A DNA stretch of 64,000 nucleotides, taken from positions 4,588,001 to 4,652,000 of the forward strand of contig OY992834.1 of NCBI GenBank assembly GCA_963921425.1, written 5' to 3'. Position numbers and translations under genes: made by a program. Below, piece after piece: positions 35,291-47,162 of this stretch. The stretch comes from Dryas octopetala (taxonomy: Eukaryota; Streptophyta; Magnoliopsida; Rosales; Rosaceae). Positions within the stretch are counted from its first letter, which is position 1. Every line of letters begins with the position of its first letter. Under the pieces are notes generated by a model. That model had not been told where the DNA came from, did not search any database, and worked only from the letters and a program-made list of their open reading frames with translations.

Positions 35291-37620
35291 GTGTTAGTGA
35301 TGGGTCGACATCCATGATGCATACTTGTATTTTGTGGCCTTTGATAAATATCAAGCTCATCAATCAAGCCAAATGCGAGTTTGTTTTGTTTTCTGTGTAT
35401 GGTTTTTAAGTGTTTTGGGTATTTTGTACGTAATTAAGATGCAAATGTAATATTCCTGGCCAAAAAAAAAATGAGAGATGCAAATGTAATATGAGCAGCA
35501 TGTAATTCTGCTTCAAATCAAGGGCCCTTCTTCCTTTCTTTTTTTGGTAAATTGGGTCCATCTTATGTGAGCGCTCATTGTATGTGTTGGCTGTGAATAT
35601 GTGTATTGTCAATTCAGAAATAACACCGACCTTTCCAAATCTCATCACTATCACAAAAAACAAAATAACCCGATTTTTTTTTATTCTTAAATTTATATAT
35701 ATGTTTAAAAAAAATAGGGAGAGAGAGAGAGAGAGAGTTGTTGAAGTTAGGTGGCCACCTAGCCAATGATGTGGCTGTGGTTTGCTCTCTACTGCTTTGA
35801 CTTTTCAGAAACTCTACATTCTAGTTCTTGAGTCATCCTGTGCAAGTTTACATTGTATACATTCTAGCAAATAGGGTGGGTTTTTATTTTTTGTACATGT
35901 CGGTTCGATTGACAGAACCGATAAGTTCAAAATGGATTGATTTCGGTTTCTAATCCCATTCCAATCATTATAAACGAATCAAACCGAAAGTTATTTATTA
36001 TTTTCAACATTTACTAACATTTATTAACACTTGTATATATATTTATGTTAAATTGTGCTATATTTGTGTTAAATGAAGCTCATAAACTTTGGGCTTTTTA
36101 ATCATGCTCTATTTTTTTCTCTTTTTTTCCGGTGCTCATGCTCTATTTTTTTCAAAAAACTAAGGAAATATCAAAATTTAGGCCTCAAATTCGTTTGCAA
36201 TTTGGCCATTGATTGAATGTTATTTCATAAAATATTTGGCCCACTCAAAACTAAATAATCTACCGAACCAGACTAATTAATAACATTGGTTAATCGAACC
36301 AGTTACTTGGAGTGCTATGTTGTTTGATTTCGGTTATATGAATTTCAATACTGATCATGTAAGTTTGAATATAAATTTATGGCTCACGGTTCGATTAATC
36401 AAACTATATCCACTTCTCTGGACCACCTACTCATTCCATTCGTTAAGAATTGAATGCAAGATATATACATCCACTTAAAAGAAGAGGCATCATAGCGTTA
36501 TAAACATTAGTGACCAATATCCTTTGAAGAGATATTAGAAGACAAATAAAACTTATTTTTTTAACTAATCTGATTATGAAGCCAAAAAGTAAACAAAAAA
36601 GAAGACATGACACCAATATGTTAGATAACTCAGTCGCCTGGTATATTATTAGGTTTTTTTTTTGGTCAAAGAATATTTCATTTCACAAAAAAACTAACTA
36701 CAAGAGAAGACAAACTGATAATAGAAAAATAAACCAACTATAATTAACTATAGCTATACAAAAAAATATCTTACTCAGTATATTATTAGGTTTAAGTTAG
36801 AAAACTTGGTACAATTTAAGAAGATATCTTACTTGATATTTCTAATATTGCATGATACATAACCTAATATGAGGCTAATTTCTTGATTCATAGTTCTTAA
36901 TAGTCACTTTATGCCTTGAGTTACTTTATAAATAAGGGCCAAACAATCCGAATCCAGCTCCACCTTGTACCACACTTTGTGCCTACTCTATGTGCTACCG
37001 AATTTGAATGTCTTCAGATTTTCAAATTCATAATTGCTAATTCTCAATTTTTAAATCAAATCACACAAAATTATAAGATAGAAAATAAATGAAAATAGTA
37101 ATTAGGGGATTGATTCATTCTTATATGGTTAACCTTAAAGGCTTAAATTAAGTGGCATCCTTGATCCGAATACGCAAAACAAAGAAGAAGAAGAATACAG
37201 TGAATAACGAATAGGTTCACATATATACGAATTAAAACTCACTCCTTTTGTTTCAATTCCCAAACAATCAAAACTCACTTTTTTTTACTGATTCATTTTT
37301 TTGACACTTTTATGCAAGTATAAAAAGGAGATTCGAACTTTAACTTTTAGTGCATGAATAAATACTTTTAACTTAACCGTGGATGACTATGAATTTTCGT
37401 TTTTTTAAACAATGGCCCAATTTCAACGTTGATCAAGTGATCAACACCCAATTTCAATGTTATGCATAATCATGCTTATTGTAACGGTCTAATTCTGGCA
37501 GTTGTGGCAGTTAAATAAAGATGTTTCGTCCTACTCGAAATTGGAAAAAAATATTTATTTATTAGATGGGCTTAAATTATGTTTATATCTAAAAGTCTGT
37601 AGTGGGCAAGGTTCTAACTG
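35291..37620. other. Intergenic, AT-rich
   Basis: It contains the PIP1 3' UTR at the start and a GA microsatellite at about 35719-35738. Nothing else is recognised. Confidence 0.5.
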
Positions 37621-37621
37621 T

Positions 37622-37715
37622 TGGGCTAAGATCGGCCCATTAATATTGACAGTAAAAGGCCCAAGCACAGTTAAAACAAGCCATCCAATATCTCCTCCAT
37701 CCCCCAAAACCCTAA
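37622..37715 (+). promoter_or_regulatory. Site II and telo-box motifs upstream of eIF3f
   Basis: TGGGCT at 37622-37627, GGCCCA at 37634-37639 and 37658-37663, and telo-box AAACCCTAA at 37707-37715, about 80 bases before the ATG. This matches the promoter grammar of plant translation-machinery genes. Confidence 0.6.
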
Positions 37716-37794
37716 CGCTCGCGCCATCCTTGTGCTCTTTCATCTCGCACACTCTCTCAGCCCTAGCTCTCCAGATCCATCAATCTCAGAGAGA

Positions 37795-40382
37795 ATGGCG
37801 GTGAGCGAGCACACGGTGTTGCAGTTCTCTCCGTCGAGCTTGTCGGCGAAGGTTCATCCTCTGGTCATATACAACATCTGCGATTGCTATGTGAGACGTC
37901 CTGACCAAGCCGAGCGCGTCATCGGCACGCTCCTCGGATCGGTTCTTCCCGATGGCACAGTCGATATCAGAAACTCTTACGCTGTTCCTCATAGCGAGAC
38001 CTCCGACCAGGTCCTCTTCTCTCCCTTGCGTATTTGTTTAAGTTTTTTTTAGTATTGTTACGCCTTTTTTTTTTTTTTTTTTTTTCTTTCTTCTCTTGTT
38101 TTGTGTTTGGTTTCTGAGAAAATTGCTGTTACTTCTCCTAAACATCAGCATAGTGAGATCCTCTGAACTACCTTGCAGGTTGCATTAGATATTGATTACC
38201 ATCACAATATGTTGATATCCCAGCAAAAGGTGAATCCGAAGGAAGTCATTGTTGGATGGTAAATTTCTCTTCTTGTAGATACCTTATTGTCCTGCAACTT
38301 TTCAGGCATTTTATATTGGGAATTATGGGGAATTCTGATTTCACATACTTTTCTCAAATTGTGCAATTTGTGTTGTAAAATTGTATTTGGTGCATTGTGG
38401 TGAGAGTATAAAATCAATGCCCCCATGGTAGTTTCATGAATTTTAAACTTCATTTTTGTATATTTTAGGCTTAATTATGTTAATAGAAACATATGTGGCA
38501 GGGGTTTGTAATATTCACCAGTTGATTAAATGTTTATTGTTGTGCCTTCGTGAATGCTTGTAGGTATTCAACTGGTCTTGGAGTTACCGGCGGTAGTGCT
38601 TTGATCCATGAGTTCTATTCTAGAGAAGCTTCCAACCCAGTTCATTTGACTGTTGATACGGGATTCAGAAATGGAGAGGGTACCATAAAAGCTTATGTTT
38701 CGGTGAATTTGTCTCTTGGAGATCGACAACTGGCAGCGCAGTTTCAAGAAATTCCTCTTGATCTTCGTATGGTTGAAGCTGAGCGAGTTGGATGTATGTG
38801 TTCACACTAACCTACTCATCTTACGTTATTTTTAGTATCATTGTTAATCCATGTTGTCTCTTCACACATACAGAAGTCAGAACACATTCCCTTCAGCATC
38901 CTTATATAATTTTTCTGACTGATGGAAGAAAAAGTAACTTATCAACAAAATTTTGGGGAAACTCATACGAACTAGTTACTTTGGGCATTAGTACAAATAA
39001 GTGATTCCAGATTTTATCATTAGCTTTCTATTTTACACTTGTGGGTTCTACTTGGCAAAAGTAACAGTTGATTTCTGGTTATCTAACTTGTCCAAAGGTC
39101 TGTACGCGAAGCAAATTCGATTTATGTTGAAGTTATTATTTCAATACATATGATATGTGCATTCTGTCAGTCTAGTATTTCCTTTTGTTGATGATAGCCA
39201 CCAGCCTTCAAACCCCTAACCATGTATACATCTGTCTATTATTGCATTTTGAACAATTATTATACATAAACGCACATATGTATATGCATTTATACTCACA
39301 CACATATCTCTTATGGTCCATAGATGAGGTCATATTTCTCATTCGTTAGGTCATATATGGATAGCTGAGATGTATTGAGATATGAGATGCATATGACCCA
39401 CTGTGCATCTAAGCTATTCATATTTGATCTAACAGGTTATATACAGTACCTTATTTAAGGATCATGATGAAAGAGAAGTTTTGGTTAAAGGTGGGTGCTA
39501 CTGCTTTCATTTAGGTTTGTTATATTCCCATGTTGCTGTATATGTGCCTTTCTCATCAATCAGTAACAGGTTTTAGTGTGCCATGTGTCTATGCTTCTAT
39601 TCAGTATATTGGTTGAACTCAGCTTTCTTGTAATTCCTGCATTTGATTGTTTGGACTTTTAAGCTTGATGCTGATCTGATTTGAATTGTATGTTTTGCAT
39701 ATGACAGTTGATATTCTAAAAACAACAATGGTTGAAAAACTACCAACTGATTTGGAAGGAATGGAAGCCTCAATGGAGCGACTACTGGCTTTAATCGACG
39801 ATGTTTACAAATATGTTGACAATGTTGTGGTCAGTAAGGAGGCTTAACCTTCTTCAATCAGTCTTGCTTGATTTTTTCATGAATTTAATAATGCATCTTG
39901 TTTGCAGGAGGGACATGTTGTACCAGATAACAGCATAGGGAGATTTATATCAGATACTATAGCATCTCTTCCCAAATTGTCTCCGACAGCTTTTGATAAG
40001 ATTGTGAATGACAGCCTGCAGGTATTATATATGGTCTGGTTTATTTTGTTGTGTCAAGAAAGACACACTTTTAGTATATTTATTTACTCTCGTTGTCCAT
40101 TATCAGCGTGGTTTGTAACCACATATTCCTCTAGTTATTGATAGGATAATTGTGCAAATAGTTCTTCAATATGTTTTCAATGGATGTTCTGATAGTTGAG
40201 CCTTTTATAACCAGGAGTTAGTCCGGTTGCTAATTTTGCCATCTGGGTGGTTATCAGTCATTAAACTTGTCCTTTTCTTTTGTTCCTTGCAGGACAATTT
40301 GCTCTTGCTATATTTGTCAAGCATCACCAGGACGCAGCTCACCCTAGCCGAAAAGTTGAACACAGCTGCTCAAGTTCTGTAA
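37795..40382 (+). CDS. eIF3f: Translation initiation factor eIF3 subunit f
   Basis: MPN-domain subunit of the eIF3 complex, which promotes 43S and 48S initiation complex assembly. Six exons: 37795-38010, 38179-38258, 38564-38793, 39708-39829, 39908-40021, 40293-40382; 852 bases, 283 residues. The N-terminal MPN domain includes VHPLVIYNICDCYVRR, ERVIGTLLGSVLPDG and VGWYSTGLGVTGGSALIHEF. The JAMM zinc ligands of active deubiquitinases are not intact, as usual for eIF3f. The C-terminal helical part has LEGMEASMERLLALIDDVYKYVD and ends LLLLYLSSITRTQLTLAEK before NTAAQVL. The third exon ends ...VGF across a GTATGT donor, which restores the conserved phenylalanine. It is close to the 293 residues I recall for Arabidopsis. 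In Arabidopsis eIF3f lies beside HSPRO2 and an HXXXD acyltransferase, whose counterparts are also here. Confidence 0.95.
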
Positions 40383-43300
40383 TTCCTATTCGCTCATGGA
40401 ATCTAGGTGCCAAGACAATTCTACTTTACAAAAGCCATTTATCTAGTGATATATGGCCAACTGTGAGAAATGTGGCCTTTGTTTCCAGAGAAGATTGTAA
40501 TATTTTTGTTTCATTTTAAATATAGGTAGGATTTCAATCTTATCAAGATTGCATTGTCTGGTTTTATCTGTTGGCTAGAAACATGATCATTTTTGGAGCT
40601 AATTTTATGGTTCATATCTTGTTTCTGTATTGGCGTGAGAATTGTGGTTTTTACTACATCCAAAATAGGAAGTAGCGCCTACTGCTGCGAAACGTTTCTG
40701 AATCTGTCATCCAAATTTTGGTTAACAGTGGTTATAAGTTACAACATATCGCTGATTTAGCAATTCCTTTTGGGTTGGTTTTGTGTACGATAGAATCAAG
40801 TTCTGCTTTCTCTATGTATGTTTAATTTATTATGCATTCCAAAGTGATCATGGAAGCTGCAAGCTTTCAAGCCCAACTTTTCTGAATTTTGAACTTTCTA
40901 ATGACGATAAAATCGAAAAGCTTGGGATAAAGTATATGTAATTGAAAACTAAAAACCAAAATCTAAATACAATTTTAATTAGTTTTTCAATTTTTTGTTT
41001 TACGTATCCTCTCTGATTTCTTCATCGCTTCTCTTGAGCCTCGTCTACCTCCCTCTCATCATTTCTCATATACAGAACTTTTTTCTCTCTCTCTTTTTTT
41101 TTTTTTCTCCATCTTTCCTTTCTATATTTGTAATTAAAATGCTGAAAATGAAAGACAACAATGATAAACAGGCTGTTTTTAAACTGTGTATTATATAACA
41201 TATTAACAGTACTTTGTCCTAGATATATGATAATCTTTATATTTGTGAGAAGCGGCTGATGTTGAAAGTTAAAAAAAGTGAAGAAAATCTGAGAATGCAT
41301 ATTCCAATCATACTACCTACACAGGCTACACTCGATATTAGTTGGCATTCTCGGATAAGGGTTACATTTCCTTACTAGAATAAGGGTAATGTTCTCTTAC
41401 TAAAATGTCTAAAGTGTTACACTACCAATATCTATGAATATTAGTTCACATGCTTTCATATATTTAGATGGATGGTCTAACAAAATAACATCCCGACACT
41501 ATATATATTTACCGTTGAATTCAACGTTCAAAAATTGTGGGCTGCATTATAACATAGTGCAGCAGAACAGGAGACTATCCCAGTAGGCAGCAGCCAGTAT
41601 GATTGGACATCCAGAAGTGAATGTCTTTCCCGAAAATCATACGCTCTTAATTATAAAAATATAAAATGTGAATGAATTGAATATTGGTTGATTGGTGAGT
41701 TTTTGGCCTTTTTGTGTGGATGATGGCAGTGAAGGTTCCACTGAGTCCCACTCTGGTTGAGTGACTGCTAGTGCTTCCTTAATTATAAGCAGCAATGCAG
41801 ACAAGAAAGTAGAAAAGAAGGGAGATTATTAGGGGGTGGCCTGGATTTCACGCGTGCCCTAATTCAATTCTACCCTCCTACTCTTCTCGAATCTCTCCAC
41901 AAAGTCCATAACATCTCTAACATCTTTCTCCTTTTTCGATCTCTGTCGGTACCCAACTCCATCTCTCTCAAACTCTTCTTAATTTGCATATATATATATA
42001 TATATGTATTATTTATATTCACACTACTCTCACTCACTCACTCTCTTTCTAGAGATGATCAAGATCGATCAAAAAGTTTGTGTAGGGGTGGTGTAGGCTT
42101 GTAGATAAATAGATGGACAACAACAAAAGACACGCAAGCACAACACCAACTTCTTCAACTTATTCTCTTTATTACTATTAATACTAGTGTATGTTTCATT
42201 TCATGTTTCGTTTTCGTTTGACTACTTTGATGGCTTACTGGCTTCAGTCAAATGTACCTTCTTAGTATAATGCGTTCATCGAGAAGCATGCGTACGCTTC
42301 ATTTTAATTAGATTAATTATACGAGTTAATCTTAAACATTACATGAAATCCCTTGTTATGTCATATTAATCTTAAGTAGCTTGCGGAGCCGGATGTTGCA
42401 CTATGAGATCTATGGCCATGGTCGAATTCTGTGCATTTCTCTGTTGGGTACATCTCTTTAAGATGTATACTTGTTTAGAATTTCAAGGATTTTAACTTTC
42501 GGATTTTGAACGTATTTTTTAACATTTTTTAAAATTTTGTTCAAATTTATACATGCAATATACAATTAAGTTATAAAGTTTGAAATATATACGATAGAAG
42601 CTTAATTGTGTTTTGAATGAATATGCTAAATCATATGTAACTCATCAAAATGGTTTTGTGTTTCATTTTGTTCATAGGATAGTGATCCATATTTTCATCT
42701 TTCTTGTCGCTCCAAGTTGCTTCCCAATAGAGACATGCCCAAGATGATGGTGATGATAGATGGGTTGGCAGGCACTACTTACACGGCCAGCAAATCCTAG
42801 TGGGCTATATAGCTAGTTCCGTAAATAATTCCTCCACAAACAGATGTCCTTCTCTCCAAATTTAGTATCCTGAATCCTGATGATCATGATATCATAGTCA
42901 CCTGCATAATATATATGTTCACTCAGCTAATTATAATTAATTAATTAGTTTAGTACAAATGTACAATATACAAAACTCCTAAGAGTTAGACCACATTCAC
43001 AGACAGCAGTCAGCAAACCATTGTGCCAATTGCAAACAGACAAATATTTTATTATCGTGAACACAACATTCTCGGGAATTGTAGAAAGTGCCCAACACAA
43101 CTTGCCACTGCTCTTCGATCTAGTCTTCTTGACTAGCAATTATATATCAAATCAATATATTATTCTAAATCTTGAGAGCAAACCATGCATGCTCCTAGAG
43201 TACTTTTCTTGGGATTTCATTTCTCACTTTTTTTTAGAAAACCATTGAAATGTCATTTCTCACATTAAATGTATGAAAACCATTGTCTTCTTCTGAAGGT

Positions 43301-44719
43301 ATGCCTAGATTTAAAAAATCATTTCCTTCTTCTTGTAGAAAATTAATTTGGCTTCCAAATTATACATTAATTTAGAAAAAAAAATTACAAATCTTAAAAA
43401 GTCGTAACATTTAAATTCATAGTACTTTTTAAATGTACGAGCATAAATATAAATTTATAGAACCAAATTCTAATAATAATACCAACCCATTATTGTAGAA
43501 TAACTGAATGTCATATATATATATATATATATTATAATTATGCACGAAACCATTGTCCAAAACTTCTCATGATCAACAAATTCCTTGTGTAAGGACAAGC
43601 CCCAAAGTACAAAATTTTCATCCAAAATTTTGATCACTCCCAGAATTTGTCACCTACAATCAAATGATAAGTGTGCTTCCAAATTTTCTACATAATTTGA
43701 ACCCAAAAATGAAGCAAAACCAAGTGACTAGAAAAAGGGGCATGTAGTGGCTTAGGACAAGAGGCACATGACATAAGAAAATCCAATCTGTCTCCCCTTT
43801 TTGGCTGGTCATGAGTTGTCCCTCCCAACTCTCAACTTGGTGGCTTTATTGTCGCTTTCTTTATGTTCCCACACACCCTTAAAAGGAGGTTTAACCCCAC
43901 ACTATTTGACTGGGCTTTGTACTTAGGGTCAACCTAACTCAGTATCTTTGTCAGTCTGCTGCGATCACAACCATCCAATCTGGATCAGACAATGTGTAAT
44001 TTTGACTTTCACTTGCATCGATCTTTTTTTTTTTTTTTTTTTCCAATTACCCAATTAAGATTATAATCTAAGAAATTGCACTCTCCTATATGAATCTTTA
44101 GCAGACACCCACCAAATTAAAAATGATAATGCTTGGATTACTCACATGTCCTGGTGGTGTTGGACTTATTACTAGATTAGTCTACCAATTAAAGCATAAG
44201 AATTATAAACTAACCATATAAAGAACCATGTTTAATAGCAGCATATGCTTATTTTACTCAAAAGCACACAAAACATAAACAATCTAATCTAATCGATATA
44301 TATATATATATATATGCATATAAATGAACTCAAGGACCTAAAATATGTTCTTGGAGAGTTTGAAATATGATTTTTATTTCATTTTTAGTGAAACTTACAT
44401 CTTGTCTGCTCGCCGACCAATGTTGAACATTGGCAGCTTTCGCGCATGGACCTCTATTTCTATCTCAAATTCCCTAAAAACAACGCACCCTAATATAAAA
44501 AACAAAGGGGCTGATTAATAAAACCAAAACCTAGCCACTCCATAAATAACCCCAAAAAAAAAAAATTTGAATAAATATAATTGAAGTACTCACTTTATGG
44601 TATTATATATGCACACGGGTTCACACTGTTTTTGAGTTCAGAAGCTCAGAAAAAGAAAGTTCAGAAGCTGCAGGGAGAGTTGTTTCTAGGTTTTTTAATT
44701 TCATATTTGAAGGTGAAAT
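40383..44719. other. Intergenic region between eIF3f and WOX
   Basis: It contains the eIF3f 3' UTR, AT microsatellites (41987-42006, 43516-43532, 44299-44316) and a CT-rich leader-like stretch at about 41860-42060 discussed as a finding. No coding gene is supported. Sequence just before 44720 should be the WOX promoter and leader. Confidence 0.5.
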
Positions 44720-45375
44720 ATGGACGAGGGTATGTCAGGGTTTTGCATTAAATCTGGAAATTTTCGTGGTAATGGTGGTGGTAATGGCAATACAGGAACC
44801 AAGTGCGGGCGTTGGAATCCAACTGCTGAACAGGTCAAAGTTCTGACTGACCTGTTCAGGTCGGGACTCCGAACGCCCAGCACTGATCAGATTCAGAAAA
44901 TCTCTACTCAACTGAGCTTTTACGGGAAGATCGAGAGCAAGAACGTCTTTTACTGGTTTCAAAATCACAAAGCCAGGGAAAGACAGAAGCGCCGCAAAGT
45001 CTCCATTGATGACACAGATTTCATTCGTAAAGAGGACAAGTTTTCCTCTCCAAAACGTAAGTGTTGATTGTTTTGTTTTGCTTATTTGTCTCTCTAGCTC
45101 CCTTTGTTATGTATTTTAGGGTTCCTCTGGTAAAGTTTATGTTTGGTTTTGCGTTGTTTGCAGAACTGGAAGTAGTAAATCAAGTTTCGGAGCCTGCAAG
45201 AGTGATCGAGACTCTTCAGCTTTTCCCATTAAACTCGCTAAACGAATATTCAGAGACAGAGAAGCTGAGATTTCATGCAAATGAATATTTCAAAGAGTCA
45301 GCAGCTTTTGCTACTTACACAGTTGGGACAGAAATGGATCATCCACCTTTGGATCTGCGCTTAAGCTTCCTTTAA
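44720..45375 (+). CDS. WOX5: WUSCHEL-related homeobox transcription factor, WOX5/WOX7 type
   Basis: Two exons, 44720-45056 and 45164-45375, give 549 bases and 182 residues. The homeodomain (about residues 27-92) is of the WUS clade: [18 protein letters not shown] and [20 protein letters not shown]. The repressive WUS box TLQLFPLN is at residues 129-136, and an EAR-like C terminus LDLRLSFL follows. This exact layout of short N terminus, homeodomain, WUS box and DLRLSFL end is that of WOX5 and WOX7. WOX5 marks the root quiescent centre and keeps neighbouring stem cells undifferentiated by recruiting TOPLESS corepressors. Arabidopsis has two copies from a whole-genome duplication; the single gene here is presumably the ortholog of both. 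A second ATG four codons downstream (MSGFCIKS) could also serve as start. Nuclear protein; expression probably very restricted. Confidence 0.93.
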
Positions 45376-46190
45376 ACATGCTTACTTTAGTAGCCATATA
45401 TGGTTGTCATTCGTAGAATTTAGGTTTAGATTAATTAGTTGGCGTGAATGGTGAACAGAAAAGGAGGGGAGGGGGTGAGATAAGAGTTGAAAGTTAAGTA
45501 CGTTGTAGCTGAAAATTAAATCTACGTAGTGAAGTTAATTAAGTTTGTTTAAATTAATTAAAATATTGGAAATATTAACTTGTTGGACATTCTTCTCTGC
45601 ATGCTCAGAAAACTTTGTTGTTATTAATTTCTCTGTGATTTATACTCTGTTGGGTTCTTGGTTTCTATGAGTGCTTGGAAATTGGAATTCGCTTCCTCAC
45701 ATGAGAAATGTCTCCTTGGGGTGCATATAATTAAAGTTTAGTGTAGAAATCTACTTACAATTGGGCTGGTCATGCAGTCATACCAATACCTTGGGTCTGC
45801 TTCCAGCTTTGAATTTCATGTGCAGTGCTAATCTACTTCCCACTTCCCCACTGCCTTCATTCATCTTCCCTAAACAAAACATTTCGGATTTCATTCACAA
45901 AATATTTTTTCTCCATCGTTTAAGTAAATTTAAAAATTCTAAGGTGGAACTCTTGTTCTCAAATTTACAATCACGTGCCACTCACATCAAGAATTTTTAC
46001 ATGCATATCAGAGAGAAAGTAGTGTAATGAAATGAGTTATCTCATATCTGAAATTTAAAGTCTTAAGGTTTTGGGCATTTTCACTTATTGCCAACTGATT
46101 TTAAGTGTGATATGTTCAATTTCTTTATGATAGTATCAAAGCAAGCCACCTCACCCTAATTATGAGTTATCCACGTGTTTAGTTGAATGT
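45376..46190. other. WOX 3' region, nothing recognised
   Basis: AT-rich DNA downstream of the WOX stop codon. No gene or structured repeat is seen before the hAT-like element. Confidence 0.5.
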
Positions 46191-46198
46191 GTTGAGAG

Positions 46199-46539
46199 TA
46201 AGGGTGGAAATGGGTTGGGTCGATATATTGCATGTCAGCCAAACAACCGACCCAACCCAACAAGGCTGATAAGGCAATTTTGACAACCAACAACTGACCC
46301 ACCAATTGTGGGTCGGTTGCGAATCGATTGTCGATAAAACAGATATAGGTGGGTCATTTGAAATTATTAGACTAACATTTGATCAATTTCAAAATCAATA
46401 TATATATTAACCAACTTTGATGGGTTGGTTGGTATTATCGGCCCAATTTAATAGATCGGTTATTGATACAATTATCGACTAGCCGATAATGAGTTGGTTC
46501 GCCGGTAATGGCTGATAAAACCACTCATTCCCACCCATA
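46199..46539. mobile_element. hAT-type non-autonomous element (MITE)
   Basis: A 341-base segment has imperfect terminal inverted repeats (left TAAGGGTGGAAATGGG; complement of right end TATGGGTGGGAATGAG). It is flanked by an 8-base direct duplication GTTGAGAG at 46191-46198 and 46540-46547. An 8-base target duplication and a TAxGGGTGG end are hAT hallmarks. The interior is made of short GGGTTGG/CCAACCC and CCGATAA-like inverted repeats and has no coding capacity. Confidence 0.75.
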
Positions 46540-46718
46540 GTTGAGAGTATCCCTCAGACCAAAAAATACAAAAAAAGAGTATCTCATATTAGTTAACTGG
46601 CTGCCTCTGCACTTCTACCTCCTTCATCATTGAGTGGTCATTAATTTAGGGGCCCCCATTGTCTCACTGGCCGACATTGACCCTTCTTATTTTGAGGTTA
46701 CATCCAGTATTCAAAGTT

Positions 46719-46850
46719 GGCTCTATGTCAGAAAGTTCTAAAAGAACCCCTCTTTTCGCTTTCCAAACCCACGCTTGTATTTAGTGTAGTCAGCATGTTG
46801 GGTCTGGAAAGCAAAAGAGGGTCTTTTAGAATTACCCTTCTATGTCGACC
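46719..46850. repeat. Fold-back (inverted repeat) element
   Basis: Left arm about 46719-46771 and right arm about 46799-46850 are roughly 80 percent complementary, sharing TTCTAAAAGA, CCTCTTTT and GCTTTCCA blocks, around a 27-base loop. It is a small MITE-like fold-back just upstream of the RPN8 promoter. No target duplication is obvious. Confidence 0.6.
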
Positions 46851-46880
46851 CAAGGGGACAAGCTCACCTCATGTTAGTTA

Positions 46881-46956
46881 GGCCCAAGCTCTAGTTGCAC
46901 ATGTATTGACTTATAAAGCCCATTACAATTGAGGCCCAATGTTCATAACTTGGGCT
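46881..46956 (+). promoter_or_regulatory. Site II motif cluster upstream of RPN8
   Basis: GGCCCA at 46881-46886, AGCCCA at about 46917-46922, GGCCCA at about 46933-46938 and TGGGCT at about 46951-46956: four TGGGCY-type sites in under 80 bases, about 210-280 bases before the start codon. Confidence 0.55.
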
Positions 46957-47162
46957 TTGATGCCTAACTCACTCTCCAAATCATAAACAAACTTCCTATA
47001 TAAAAATGTCAGGCTCGGTGAGAGCTGTGGAAGAGCAGCTGAGCAAGCAAAGAGCTTTATAACACCGCAAGAGGGGTTTCCTGGAGAAGAAGCAAGTCAA
47101 GCAACTGCAAATTAAACGCAAAAAAAATCAAAAATTAAGGAAGAAAAAGAATTGAATTAGGA

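Noticed and set aside
37330-37345. GATTCGAAC similar to a pol III B box
   Set aside because: Isolated motif with no A box or stem structure.
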